From: Deltaproteobacteria bacterium HGW-Deltaproteobacteria-18
GTDB taxonomy: Bacteria; Desulfobacterota; Desulfovibrionia; Desulfovibrionales; Desulfomicrobiaceae
Length of the DNA stretch: 64,000 nt
Direction of reading: 5' to 3'
Assembly (NCBI GenBank): GCA_002841885.1
Contig: PHBE01000009.1
Location: forward strand, 186,001-250,000
Position 1 is the stretch's first letter; every line of letters begins with the position of its first letter. This document shows, piece after piece, positions 1-9,383 of the stretch. A program made the translations under genes and the position numbers. The notes below the pieces were generated by a model. It saw only the letters and a list, made by a program, of their open reading frames with translations. It did no database searches and was not told the origin of the DNA.

Positions 1-3000
1 AAGTCCACCTGGCCTGTCGCCTCGGCCTTGCCTGCTGCGCCGTCTGTGGCGGAGAGATTTGCCGTCAGGACGGAACCGTCGGCCTTGGCGTCCATGTCGA
101 GATCCTGGATAATGGTCCCGCTGCGGTAGTTTTCATAGCGCGCATCGCGAACCTGAGCCGTGCCCTGAAGTGCCGGATCAGCCCAAGTGCCGCTGATGCG
201 AAAATCGAGAGCGCAATCTCCTTCCAGGGTCTGGTCGTCAAGACGGAGAAGGTGCGGCAGCAACATGAGCCTGGTGTAACCCGTGAGTTGTCCCGAAAGC
301 GGCGCCATCGCCGGGATCTCCGGGGCAAAGAGGTCGATCCGCATGGGACTTGAGAGGCGCGCATTTATTTCGATGGCTTCTTTTGAGGCCAAGGATGCCT
401 GCGCTTCCAGCATGTTCTGGCGCAGGCGTACGTCAGCTTTGGCATCAAGGTCGGGCAGACTTTCCAGGCTCGAGGATTCCAGACGGATCCTGGCGACCTC
501 TAGACGCAACCGGGCGTCTGGATTGGAGGGCGAGCCCTCGACGTCGAGCTGGGCGTTTATGTTTGCGCTGGGAAGGCCAGGGAAAAGAGGCTGCAACAGC
601 GCAGGATCGAAATCAGTCAGGTCGGCTGTGATATCCGTGTTTTCGGCCGAAACGTTGCCTCTGGAGCGCAGTCTCGACGGTCCGAATCTCAAATCGGCTT
701 CCCGCCAGCTTGTGGCCTTTGGCGAAACGGTCATGTCGAAGGGGGATTCAAGCCTGAGTTCCTGACGCAGCAGGCTTCCGCGAAGATGTTCAACGGCAAG
801 GCCGGTCAGGTCCGAAGACAGCACCCCCCGAGCCGAGAGGTCCGTCTGGGAAGAAGTGTGAGCGAGCTGAATGTCGAATCCGTAGCCGGCTTCCGAACTG
901 CGTATCCTCGCGTTTATCGTGTCGGCCTGCATACCGGCCAGATCCGCTGAATTCAGTTCCAACTTGACGTCTGTTACACCCGGCAGCCTCGGGTCGGCCA
1001 GCGTGCCGCTCAGAGAAGCCCCGCCGATGCGCGTACCGAAGGCGGACAGGGATTTTGCCTCTCCTTCAAGGACGGCTGTCTGCTTTCCCTCGAACGCGTC
1101 GAGGCGGGCTTGCAGGGAAAGTTCTCCTTCAAGTCCGGCGCCCAGGATGCGTCCCAGGGCGCTTAAATCGGCGCTTTGAAAACCGGCGTCTCCACTGAAA
1201 AGAAGCGTGTCGGGATTGAGTGCGCCGCTCAAATTCAGGGTCGTATCCGGGAGCCGCAGGGTGCATTCCTTGATACGGATCAGGCTTTTGTCTGGCGCGA
1301 TGTGCATGTCCAGGTTGACGGGTTCCTGTTCGGCCATGGCTTTGGCCATTAGAGTGACTGCGGGATCGGCAGGCAAACCTAGTACCGCGGCCGTCGCAGT
1401 GACGCTGGACAGGGACTGCTTCCCGGCGCTGATTCTTGAGCTGGCGGCGGAAAGATCCAGTCCGAAGGATTCGGGGCTGCCCGAGGCCAGGGCGCGCAGG
1501 GTCGTCCCTCTCGCGATACGCAAGGCGGATCTGCTGAATTCCGGAAAGGCGGCTCCAAGTCTGGCCTTGAAAATGTTCTTCTCCAGGTCATACTGGCCGC
1601 TTGCTTCCGCCTTTGTGCGCGCAAGCAACTGTGCTTCGTGGAGGTCCAGCAGTCGAGGCGACAGGCTGAATTTGGCCAGCAGGAGGCTGTTTGGGCCCAA
1701 CAGCATTTCAAGCTCCTGGGGCAAACCGTCAATCTGCACGGCCTTGGCTTCGAGGCTGGCATTCAAGCTCGAAGCGGCAACATCCAGATTTCCCGAAAGT
1801 TTGGCGTCGAAAATTGCCGACAGGGGCTTGGTGGAGAGGCCCGTGGGCATCTCGCGCAGATCGAGCCGTGCATTCACGTTCACGAGTGAGTCGAGGGTGC
1901 CGTTGCCAGCCAGTCCAAGCCGGTCTGATTCCAGCAGCAGATCTTTGACGTAAAAGGCTGCTTCCTCGCCGCCCATAGTTGCGGCGGCCGTCCATGCGTG
2001 AAGTCCTTCAGGCAGGGTAGGGGTCTGTGCGTCAAGCTCGGTCTTTAGCTGCCATCCTTTCGTCCCGGCGGGCACGTCAAGGGACAGGTGTGCCATGGCG
2101 GCGGGTACGGGATATCCGGAAAAATCCAGGTCGCGCAGCAGGATTTTTCCCTGTGCGCGCACCCCTTGCGGGTCCATGCGCAAGTCGGCGGAAGCGTTGA
2201 CTGGGCCAGCCTGGATGTCGTCAGGCATGAGCCAGGACACGTCTACACCGTGGGCGTTGGCCGCGGATTCAAGGGTTTGCGCCTCAACATTCCAGGTGGC
2301 GTTGCCGTCCAGATTCCCAAGGGCGCTTTGCAGGTCGATCCGGGCGATGTTCAGGACCGGATCCTGCCACGTCATGAGGGTTGACAGGGTCAGGCTTTCC
2401 TGCGGCAGTCCCGTGAACAGGCTCCAGGCAGGACCTGGCGTGATCAGTGCGCGCAGATCAATGTCCAAAGCTGCGTCAAGGTCGAGGGTTGCGTTGCCGG
2501 ACAGTTGCGCGACATCGGAAATCAGGGCTTTGAAATCGAGGCTCCAGTCTTTCATGGGGCCGTTGCCTGCCGCCTGCAGGGTGATGCCCTGCGTGCCGTT
2601 CATGCTCAATGCGGAGTGCAGGAGCCCTTGCGGTTCTTCGTGCAAGTCCAGGCGCAGTTCAAGGGTTTTTTCGCGTAGGTCGAGGCGGGCATCAAGTTCC
2701 ACCAGATCCTGCGTTCTGTCCAGCCTGGCCACGCGTAAACGGGCGTGAGGCTCGTCCTGGTCGAGCCTCAGCGCACCGTGCAGGGAGAGCAGGGCCTCGT
2801 GTCCTGCGACGTCCGGCCCGAGGCGCAGAGCATCGATATCCGCGGCTCCGATGCGCAAGGCGGGCAGGGCAAAGGATTTCGAAACCTCGGACGTTTCTTC
2901 GGCCCGAGGCAGCCGTTTGATATCAAGGCGCTCGATACCTGCATGTTCCAAGGAAATCCTGCCCCTGAGCAGTTCGCCCAGCAGCGGCCGCACGCTGATT

Positions 3001-3254
3001 TTTTCGGCATCGAGCCAGGGACCAAGAGCATCGCTGACGGTCACGCGGGCCAGGGTCCACGTGCCGCCAAGGCGGAGGCCTTCCATTTTCAAGTGGAAGT
3101 CCGGTGCTGTGGTCAGGCTGCTGATGGAGTCGAGCAGGCCTTGCCGCCCTTTGTCCGTGCCCAGGATAAGGCCGGCGCATGCGGTGCCGAGCACCACGCA
3201 GGCTATGAAAATGGCGAAGGCTTTTCGCATGCGCTTGGTCATGACATGATTCAT
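1..3254 (-). CDS. tamB: TamB-like translocation and assembly module protein (3' end outside window)
   Basis: The reading frame stays open from the ATG at 3254 to the window edge (about 1084 codons), so the C-terminal DUF490 core is mostly missing. The N-terminus has one signal-anchor helix (about residues 10-32, AFAIFIACVVLGTACAGLIL). Then come long repetitive stretches of short beta-type segments rich in D, G, L and alternating hydrophobics, as expected of the TamB/AsmA-like beta-groove fold. The start codon overlaps the tamA stop (TGATG), so the two genes are translationally coupled. In known systems TamB spans the periplasm, is anchored in the inner membrane and works with the outer-membrane barrel TamA in outer-membrane protein insertion and phospholipid transfer. 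Identification rests on N-terminal architecture and the tamA neighbour. Confidence 0.9.
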   Translation of the reverse strand, partial: MNHVMTKRMRKAFAIFIACVVLGTACAGLILGTDKGRQGLLDSISSLTTAPDFHLKMEGLRLGGTWTLARVTVSDALGPWLDAEKISVRPLLGELLRGRISLEHAGIERLDIKRLPRAEETSEVSKSFALPALRIGAADIDALRLGPDVAGHEALLSLHGALRLDQDEPHARLRVARLDRTQDLVELDARLDLREKTLELRLDLHEEPQGLLHSALSMNGTQGITLQAAGNGPMKDWSLDFKALISDVAQLSGNATLDLDAALDIDLRALITPGPAWSLFTGLPQESLTLSTLMTWQDPVLNIARIDLQSALGNLDGNATWNVEAQTLESAANAHGVDVSWLMPDDIQAGPVNASADLRMDPQGVRAQGKILLRDLDFSGYPVPAAMAHLSLDVPAGTKGWQLKTELDAQTPTLPEGLHAWTAAATMGGEEAAFYVKDLLLESDRLGLAGNGTLDSLVNVNARLDLREMPTGLSTKPLSAIFDAKLSGNLDVAASSLNASLEAKAVQIDGLPQELEMLLGPNSLLLAKFSLSPRLLDLHEAQLLARTKAEASGQYDLEKNIFKARLGAAFPEFSRSALRIARGTTLRALASGSPESFGLDLSAASSRISAGKQSLSSVTATAAVLGLPADPAVTLMAKAMAEQEPVNLDMHIAPDKSLIRIKECTLRLPDTTLNLSGALNPDTLLFSGDAGFQSADLSALGRILGAGLEGELSLQARLDAFEGKQTAVLEGEAKSLSAFGTRIGGASLSGTLADPRLPGVTDVKLELNSADLAGMQADTINARIRSSEAGYGFDIQLAHTSSQTDLSARGVLSSDLTGLAVEHLRGSLLRQELRLESPFDMTVSPKATSWREADLRFGPSRLRSRGNVSAENTDITADLTDFDPALLQPLFPGLPSANINAQLDVEGSPSNPDARLRLEVARIRLESSSLESLPDLDAKADVRLRQNMLEAQASLASKEAIEINARLSSPMRIDLFAPEIPAMAPLSGQLTGYTRLMLLPHLLRLDDQTLEGDCALDFRISGTWADPALQGTAQVRDARYENYRSGTIIQDLDMDAKADGSVLTANLSATDGAAGKAEATGQVD

Positions 3255-5029
3255 CAGAAGGCCTGCCCCAGGCTGATGTAGAGCTGGAATAAAGAGTCCA
3301 CGTCTTCCCTGCGCTCAAAAGGCACAGCTACATCTGCCCTGATTGGTCCTATGGGCGTGAAATAGCGCAGTCCGGCGCCGACTCCCCAAAAATAATCTTC
3401 CCTGTCCGAAGGGTTTCTGCCGGAAAAGGCGCCGCCGCCGTCCCCGAAAAGGGCGACCCCATATTCCCTGTTGATGCGGAAACGCAATTCCGCTGAAAAA
3501 TCCACAGCGCTCACGCCGCCCATCGGATCGTCATCCTCGTCAAGTTCGCCCGCGTACTGGTGGGCGTAACCGCGTATGGAGCCACCGCCTCCAGCGTACA
3601 GAAGCATGTCTTCGGGGATGCTGTCCCGGTTGGTTCCGGCCAGCAGGCTGTAGCGTCCACGCGTGGCCAGGACGATGGATTTGTTCCTGGTCAGCGGCAG
3701 GTAGTGCCGCCCCGAAAGGTTCCACAGCACAAAGGATGTCTCCCTTTGTCCGATATCGGTGAATGGTTCCATGCGTGCGGCCAGGGTCACGCCTCGGGTA
3801 GGGTCCAGCAGATTGTCGGCATTGGTGAATTCGGCGATGAGAGGAATTGAGAAAAGATTGAAGCGCCGAACCTCGTCGTTGTCCACCTCGGTCAGACGAT
3901 AAGCCAGCCCATAGCCCACTTGCAGTTCCGAAAAAGGTCGGCGCATGAGCGCCGAGAGGGAAATGTTGGTGGACTCGTAGCTGTCGGTGACTTCGTGCTC
4001 GTACTGGGCCGAAAGTCCGAGGTTTTGCCTGGGATGCCACATGCGGGGCAGGATCAGATCTGTTTTGGCCCGCTGCAGGTTTTCCGCGAGCTCGGCGTCG
4101 AGACGCAATTCCTGGCCTGCTCCGAAAATGTTGCGGTGCGCCCAGCCCAGGTCGGTGCCCAGTCCAAGGTCGGTATAGTACCAAAGACCCGCGCGCACGC
4201 TGCGATGCGGGGCTTCGAGCAGGGTGAGGTTCATGTTCACGGTGTTTGAGCCTTCCGGGTGCTCGGCCTCGATGCGCACCGAACGGAAAAGTCCGGTGCG
4301 GATGAGTTGTTCGCGGGTTCTGTCCACCTTGCGCCGATCAAAGGGCCTCCCTTCCTGCCAGGCCAGTTCGGCGGTGACGACCCTGTCCGCGACGTCTTCA
4401 AGCCCCTGAATTTGCGTGGTGCCGAATGTCGCAGCTGGCCCCGTGTCGATGGTAAAGCTTACGCTGACCCTGTCCGTGGCATGATCAGCGATGATCTTTT
4501 TTTCTCGGGCAACAGGCGAGGGGTATCCATGCTCCTTCAGGCGTTCCAGAAGTGCCGTTTCCACGTCCAGAATCGTGCCGGAGGAATATTTTTCGTCCGC
4601 CCTGATTCTGTGCAGGGCGTCCCGCAGATGCTCGCGGGCGGAGTCGTCAGGCACAAGGACGAGCCGAGGTTTTCCGAAAACAAAACGGGCGCCCGGTTCG
4701 ATCTGGAAACGGACTGTCGGCGGAGTGACGTTGGTATCCAGTTCGCCTGCGACCTGGGCCTTGAAGTATCCTCTGGCCTGGAGCGCGTTGATGAATGAGC
4801 CGATGTCGTTGGTCATACGCTTGCGCAGCAGGCCTCGCGTATCGGGAGGATTTTTTTGCAGATTCAAACAATCCGAGACGGAGGAAAGAAGCGGGGTGAG
4901 GTCGTCCGGCAGGGCCGGAATTTCGACCGCATATTCGACAGGGGCGCATGAACCCGGCGACGGGAGCAAGGGCGTGGCCAGCAGGATCAGGCACAGAAAG
5001 AGAAGGGTTCGGCCCTGCGAAACGGACAT
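3254..5029 (-). CDS. tamA: TamA, Omp85-family outer-membrane barrel protein
   Basis: 591 residues with a signal peptide (residues 1 to about 28, ending near SCA). An N-terminal periplasmic part of about 250 residues reads as three POTRA domains (for example FRIEPGARF-like and FTIDTGPAATFG-like motifs). A C-terminal Omp85 barrel from about residue 280 carries the family's RGY element (GGGGSIRGYAHQYAG) and ends in alternating aromatic strands closing on F. The protein inserts in the outer membrane and partners with TamB, whose start codon overlaps this stop codon. The upstream photolyase gene ends only 16 nt before this ATG, so the three genes are probably co-transcribed. BamA is an alternative family assignment, but three POTRAs and tamB linkage favour TamA. 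Confidence 0.92.
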   Translation of the reverse strand: MSVSQGRTLLFLCLILLATPLLPSPGSCAPVEYAVEIPALPDDLTPLLSSVSDCLNLQKNPPDTRGLLRKRMTNDIGSFINALQARGYFKAQVAGELDTNVTPPTVRFQIEPGARFVFGKPRLVLVPDDSAREHLRDALHRIRADEKYSSGTILDVETALLERLKEHGYPSPVAREKKIIADHATDRVSVSFTIDTGPAATFGTTQIQGLEDVADRVVTAELAWQEGRPFDRRKVDRTREQLIRTGLFRSVRIEAEHPEGSNTVNMNLTLLEAPHRSVRAGLWYYTDLGLGTDLGWAHRNIFGAGQELRLDAELAENLQRAKTDLILPRMWHPRQNLGLSAQYEHEVTDSYESTNISLSALMRRPFSELQVGYGLAYRLTEVDNDEVRRFNLFSIPLIAEFTNADNLLDPTRGVTLAARMEPFTDIGQRETSFVLWNLSGRHYLPLTRNKSIVLATRGRYSLLAGTNRDSIPEDMLLYAGGGGSIRGYAHQYAGELDEDDDPMGGVSAVDFSAELRFRINREYGVALFGDGGGAFSGRNPSDREDYFWGVGAGLRYFTPIGPIRADVAVPFERREDVDSLFQLYISLGQAF

Positions 5030-5045
5030 TCGTTATTCCTGGGGG

Positions 5046-6404
5046 TCAGATTGATGCATCATCCTTGGGCGCGCTCCAAGTCCTCACGAATCGGTCCACA
5101 TCGAATTTACGGCGCGCGCCCGCAAAGTTCATGAATCTGATCTTGCCGAAAATCGGGCGCTCGGTCCAGCCACGGTCGTGCACTCCGCCGATGGACCAGG
5201 CAATGCCCGTGTAGCCGTTGCTGTCCCGGCCATCGAGGCTGTAGCGGTCGTTGAGGAGGATGGCAGTGCGCAGGGCATCGGCCGGCGAGGGTGACCATTC
5301 CAGGATTTTCTTGGCCCAGTACATGCGCAGATAGCCGTGCATCTTGCCGCTGCGCAGCATCTGGGTCTGGGCTGCGTTCCAGAGCGGGTCATGGGTCCTG
5401 GCCGCCTCGAATTCCTCCGGCGAATGGATGACGGGGCGAGGGTCGTTGCGATGTTTGTGCAGACTCTCCCTGGCCCAGGCGGGGAAGCCGTCTTCGGTGT
5501 CGTAGTTCGGTGTATGCAGGCAGAAATTGTCCGAAAGCTCGCGCCGGACGATGAGTTCGTCGAGGAAGGAGTCGACATGCTCCCCGGTGAGCCCGCAGGT
5601 CTGCGCTTCAAGTGCCGCGCGTTGGGCGGAGAGCATGCCGAAATGCAGGTGCGCGGAGAGGTTGGAACAGACATCCTGGTTGGGATCGTTGCGGCTTTCG
5701 TAGAAGGGGAGCCTGTTTGTCAGAAAATCCTTAAGCAGGGAGCGACCGGCCTTTTCGCCGGGTTCGACAAGCAGCCTTTGTCGCCCGGCGTCATGCAGCA
5801 GCCGGGGCCGGGGGACGGTGAAATCCGGCGCCGTAAACGATCCCGGCCACGCGTGTGGATGCGGGGGGAGAAGAGGGAATTCATCCAGGAATTCAAGCAG
5901 CAGACGCTTTATTTTGGGGCGAATGGTTCGGGCCATGAACTCGCGCCGATCTGAAACCACCCGCGCGGGCACGATGTTGCGCGAGTCGACCTCGTGCACG
6001 GGCAGCCCGCAGGCCAAAAGCAGATCCCTGTGCCATTGCAGCTTGACGCGCAGAGGATCGAAGTCCGTGACAACCAGACCGGCCCCGTGCGCGTGGGCGA
6101 AATTTGCGACTTCCAGTCCGGGATTTCCGGCCAGGGCGAAGAAGCTGATGTTCTGCTGCCTGAGGGTGTGCGCCGTTTGCGTCAGTCCATCGAGCAGAAA
6201 ATTGAAATGCGTCGCTGTCGCCCCCGCAAATTCCGGAGCCAGGCAAAAGACAACGGCCACGGGTTGCCCGATCTTGAGCGCCTGCAAGCGGGCGTGGGTA
6301 AGCCCCCAGTTGTCCTGGGCGCGAAAGTCCCGGTGCATCCAGTAAATCACTGGGCCCAGGGTTCCCGGGCCGTCTCTGACGATGTGTATGCGGCGAGAGT
6401 TCAT
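5046..6404 (-). CDS. phr: Class II deoxyribodipyrimidine photolyase
   Basis: 452 residues. The N-terminal photolyase alpha/beta domain starts at VIYWMHRDFRAQDNWGL. The C-terminal FAD-binding domain holds the class II signatures ARTIRPKI, GKMHGYLRMYWAKKILEW, LDGRDSNGYTGIAWSIGG and HDRGWTERPIFGKIR. The enzyme repairs cyclobutane pyrimidine dimers using reduced FAD and light. The ATG at 6404 follows an AAGGA ribosome site about 10 bases upstream. It is the first gene of a likely phr-tamA-tamB transcription unit; the functional link to tamAB is not obvious and may be only positional. Complete, with no visible damage. Confidence 0.95.
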   Translation of the reverse strand: MNSRRIHIVRDGPGTLGPVIYWMHRDFRAQDNWGLTHARLQALKIGQPVAVVFCLAPEFAGATATHFNFLLDGLTQTAHTLRQQNISFFALAGNPGLEVANFAHAHGAGLVVTDFDPLRVKLQWHRDLLLACGLPVHEVDSRNIVPARVVSDRREFMARTIRPKIKRLLLEFLDEFPLLPPHPHAWPGSFTAPDFTVPRPRLLHDAGRQRLLVEPGEKAGRSLLKDFLTNRLPFYESRNDPNQDVCSNLSAHLHFGMLSAQRAALEAQTCGLTGEHVDSFLDELIVRRELSDNFCLHTPNYDTEDGFPAWARESLHKHRNDPRPVIHSPEEFEAARTHDPLWNAAQTQMLRSGKMHGYLRMYWAKKILEWSPSPADALRTAILLNDRYSLDGRDSNGYTGIAWSIGGVHDRGWTERPIFGKIRFMNFAGARRKFDVDRFVRTWSAPKDDASI

Positions 6405-7095
6405 GGTAAGCTGTCCTTTTAGGCAGGGCGCTGAAATTGTTTGTTTTACATGCCATCAAGATCAACTGTCAGCCTTAGTGGACAAGAGGGCATGTTTCAT
6501 CATTGCAATGACCGGATGTGCAGCGGATGACATACATTGTGATCCTTGTTCAGTTGCAATGCGCTGTCAATTGGGGTTTTTGTACGTTTTGCGCGTGCTT
6601 TGCATTTCACGCCTTGGCGCAAAAGAGGACCTTGCTGTCCATGCAGGGCAAGAGGTAATCTGATTATATGGATTGCATTATCGGCTCGAATTTGTAATGA
6701 TATTCAACAGATTTCAATGAATTTTCGACCTTTGAATCTTGCGTTGCCGACTTGGGGTTCATTGCGGCCACAATTTTTGCGACTACTGCCCCTTCAGCGA
6801 TGTTCAGGATGCCGAATCCGGAAGCACTTTTTGCGGTGTTTGTGTTTGAAGAGTGGTGTGCGGTTTTCGGGCCTGTTTTTTCGTGAACCAGAATTTGCTA
6901 CGGCGACTGTTCACAATGTGATTTTTAGCTTGAAACGGGCGGCTGTGCGTGTCATTTCGCACGAACAGTCCTGGTTCTGACCTGATGTTTTTTTTCGTGA
7001 TTTCGGAGGACTTGGGTTATGAAAACCCTTTTTTAAATTGATCTGCATTTTGCGACGTATTTTCAACATCTTAATTGTAACACGAAGAAAAAAAT
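6405..7095. other. Long AT-rich intergenic region
   Basis: About 690 bases between the divergent photolyase and PilZ-like genes, noticeably richer in A/T than the flanking genes. Short open frames here (for example 6546-6980 plus) have no ribosome site, no recognisable motif and unlikely composition, so I do not call them. The region must hold promoters for both directions, but I could not place one with confidence. No clear terminator, tRNA or repeat was seen. Confidence 0.5.
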
Positions 7096-7587
7096 ATGAC
7101 TGAAGAAAAAATATCAGATGTTGAAGTTTTCGTGCATAACAAAATGGTGGTATCTTTTGCATGCCCTCAATGCAAACTGGAGAAGGATGTCGCCGTTGAA
7201 AGAATCAAGGATGTTTATCACTGGAATGTGAACGCGACATGTCGTCGATGCTCGCATAAATTTAAAGTTTCTTTCAATTTTCGGAAATATTATCGAAAAG
7301 AAACATATATACATGGACTTCTTTTTGATTCGTTCGAGTCTCTAGATCCTGCTGGGGATGTCATAATCACGGATATTTCGCTTACAGGAGTCGGATTCGA
7401 GTGCAACAGGTGTGATTTTAATATTGGATCTGTGTTGATATTAAAGTTTATTTTGGATGATGATGAGCGCTCAAGGATGGAGAAAAAGATTTCGATCGAA
7501 TCCATAAGAGGAGCAAAGGTTGGAGCCATTTTTCAGGATGGAAGTGGTTTCGACAAGATTCTCGGCAAATACATTCTTCCCAAATAG
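7096..7587 (+). CDS. PilZ-like domain protein with N-terminal zinc-ribbon-like Cys motifs
   Basis: 163 residues. The N-terminal third has CPQC and CRRC pairs spaced like a small zinc ribbon (about residues 23-55). The rest matches the PilZ pattern: a basic stretch (FRKYYRKE) followed about 35 residues later by ITDISLTGVGFE, equivalent to the D/NxSxxG motif, and then GSVLILKFILDD. PilZ domains bind cyclic di-GMP and control motility, secretion or polysaccharide synthesis. The Arg-rich half of the motif is imperfect (K/R mixture), so ligand binding is uncertain. The gene is AT-richer than its neighbours and stands at the head of the signalling block. Cytosolic, with no membrane segment. Confidence 0.7.
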   Translation: MTEEKISDVEVFVHNKMVVSFACPQCKLEKDVAVERIKDVYHWNVNATCRRCSHKFKVSFNFRKYYRKETYIHGLLFDSFESLDPAGDVIITDISLTGVGFECNRCDFNIGSVLILKFILDDDERSRMEKKISIESIRGAKVGAIFQDGSGFDKILGKYILPK

Positions 7588-7625
7588 TTTCAAATTTAAG
7601 GTGATGGCGAAGAGGAGCGGTATAT

Positions 7626-9383
7626 ATGGCTGACAGGGACGGATCTGGATCGTCTGGGAGATTTTTTGGTTTCTTTCTTGCGGTGCTGGCAATTGGCGTA
7701 ATGGGGGCGGCGGTCACGTTTTTTCTCAGGCCGGACCTGTTTTCGCTTGGCACGGTCAATCCGGTCGCGCACGTGTCCATTTCGCCGCAGGAGGCCACCG
7801 TCGGTGGCGGGCAGTGGCGGCTGCTCAGCCAATGGCATGAAGCCGGAGAATTTCACGAGGCCGGCAATCTTTATCGCATCGAGTTCAAGCCCATCCCCGG
7901 CTGGGAAACTCCACCGCCCGTGGTGCTCAAAAAAGACGAGACCGGAGCCAGGGTCGAGGGCGTTTACAGACCCGCCGAGTATTCCACGCTGACCATCCTC
8001 AACCTGGCGGGATCGAGTACGCTGGCCAACCGCCTAGTGCCTGAACTGGCGGAATTATACCTGAAGAATATCGGAGCCAATGAGGTGCGCCGGATTCCGG
8101 GCAAGAATGCAGATGAAATGACCGTTGAAGGGATTTTTTATGCGGCCAGGGAAATCCGCGCCATCGGGATAAGCGGTCGCGGAACGGCCGCCGGGTTTTC
8201 GGCTCTCAAGGTCGGAGACTGCGACATCGCAATGGCTACGCACAAGCTCTCTGCGGTGGATGCCAAGATTTTCGGCGAGGGGGTCATTACGCGGCAGAGC
8301 GAGCACAGGCTTGGCATGGACGCCGTGGCGGTGCTTGTGCACAAGGACAATCCCGTGCCGGCCCTGACGATTGAACAGGTGGGCGGCATTTTTTCCGGCG
8401 AGATCTCAAATTGGGAACAGGTCAACGGCCCATCGGCGCCGATCAAGGTTTTCGTCTTGCAGAATAGTTTCGCAACATCCCGTTTTGTAAAGAATTTTTT
8501 TCTGGAAGGAAAAGATTTTGCCACCTCGGCCCGTGTTGTCGACATCCCCGACCTGCTGCCGGAGCTTGTGTCCCAGGACCCCTGGGCCATAGGGTTCAGC
8601 AGCATCACCATGGCCAACCAGTGCCGCGAGATGCCACTCCAGCCGGGCGCGGATTCCGGGGCCGTCGCACCCACTCCCGAATCCATTCGCACCCATGCCT
8701 ATCCGGCCGGTCGCAACCTGTACCTCTACCTCAAGGCCACGACGGACAATGTATACGCTCGCGACTTCGGTCGCGTTGCCTTGGGCGCTTCCGGTCAGGA
8801 AACAGTCAAGAAATTCGGATTTGTGAAAAACAGCGAGATCGTAGGTGATGCCGCTGCGGCGGACCGCGATACGCCGCTGGAAAGTCCGGAATCCTCTTTT
8901 GCGCAGGTGGCCGGAACCGAGCCGCCGCCAGTTTTGAAAGCTCCGCCGCTGACTTCGCTTCCGCCGCTGGTGCAGTTCGACGGTGAAGCGGTCCCGGAGA
9001 GCGCCCGCCGGCCGATTTTGCAGGACTACCTCGACGGTACCTACGGGGCGCAGAAATTGCCGTTTGTTTTTCACTTCGAGTCCGGAAATCTTGAACTGGA
9101 CGAACAGGGCGGCAGAGATTTGGCCCGAATCGCGGCCATGATGAAGGAGCCGAAGAATTCTGGAAAGACAATCGTTCTGGTTGGCTATTCGGATTCCGTG
9201 GGAGCCTATGCCTCCAACTTGGCGGTTTCGCGCAAAAGGGCCGAAGTTGTCGCAGAGGCGCTCAGGAAAAGAGGTTTGCAGGATCTCATTGTCCTCGCTG
9301 CGGGTGAAGAGGGCGCGATAGAACGCAATGACATCCGCGCCGGAAGAGAAAAAAATCGACGTGTGGAGATATGGCTCAAATGA
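7626..9383 (+). CDS. PstS-like substrate-binding domain fused to OmpA peptidoglycan-binding domain
   Basis: 585 residues. One N-terminal membrane anchor (about residues 15-35), then about 90 residues of linker. A PstS/PBP-like domain follows (about 120-405): SSTLANRLVPELAELY, GISGRGTAAGFSAL, DCDIAMATHKLS and an end-of-domain VKKFGFV. After a Pro-rich linker (about 430-465), an OmpA/Pal domain ends the protein, with FESGNLELDEQG and the signature SRKRAEVVAEALRKRGL. Likely an inner-membrane-anchored periplasmic protein that binds a phosphate-like ligand and the cell wall; the ligand is inferred from the family only. A GAGGAG ribosome site precedes the ATG. The stop overlaps the next gene, a response regulator, which suggests a role in signalling rather than uptake, and no pst transporter genes are nearby. 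Confidence 0.85.
   Translation: MADRDGSGSSGRFFGFFLAVLAIGVMGAAVTFFLRPDLFSLGTVNPVAHVSISPQEATVGGGQWRLLSQWHEAGEFHEAGNLYRIEFKPIPGWETPPPVVLKKDETGARVEGVYRPAEYSTLTILNLAGSSTLANRLVPELAELYLKNIGANEVRRIPGKNADEMTVEGIFYAAREIRAIGISGRGTAAGFSALKVGDCDIAMATHKLSAVDAKIFGEGVITRQSEHRLGMDAVAVLVHKDNPVPALTIEQVGGIFSGEISNWEQVNGPSAPIKVFVLQNSFATSRFVKNFFLEGKDFATSARVVDIPDLLPELVSQDPWAIGFSSITMANQCREMPLQPGADSGAVAPTPESIRTHAYPAGRNLYLYLKATTDNVYARDFGRVALGASGQETVKKFGFVKNSEIVGDAAAADRDTPLESPESSFAQVAGTEPPPVLKAPPLTSLPPLVQFDGEAVPESARRPILQDYLDGTYGAQKLPFVFHFESGNLELDEQGGRDLARIAAMMKEPKNSGKTIVLVGYSDSVGAYASNLAVSRKRAEVVAEALRKRGLQDLIVLAAGEEGAIERNDIRAGREKNRRVEIWLK

Noticed and set aside
6546-6980. 144-codon open frame in the AT-rich gap
   Set aside because: No ribosome site, no recognisable motif and a Phe/Arg/Cys-rich composition unlike real genes nearby.
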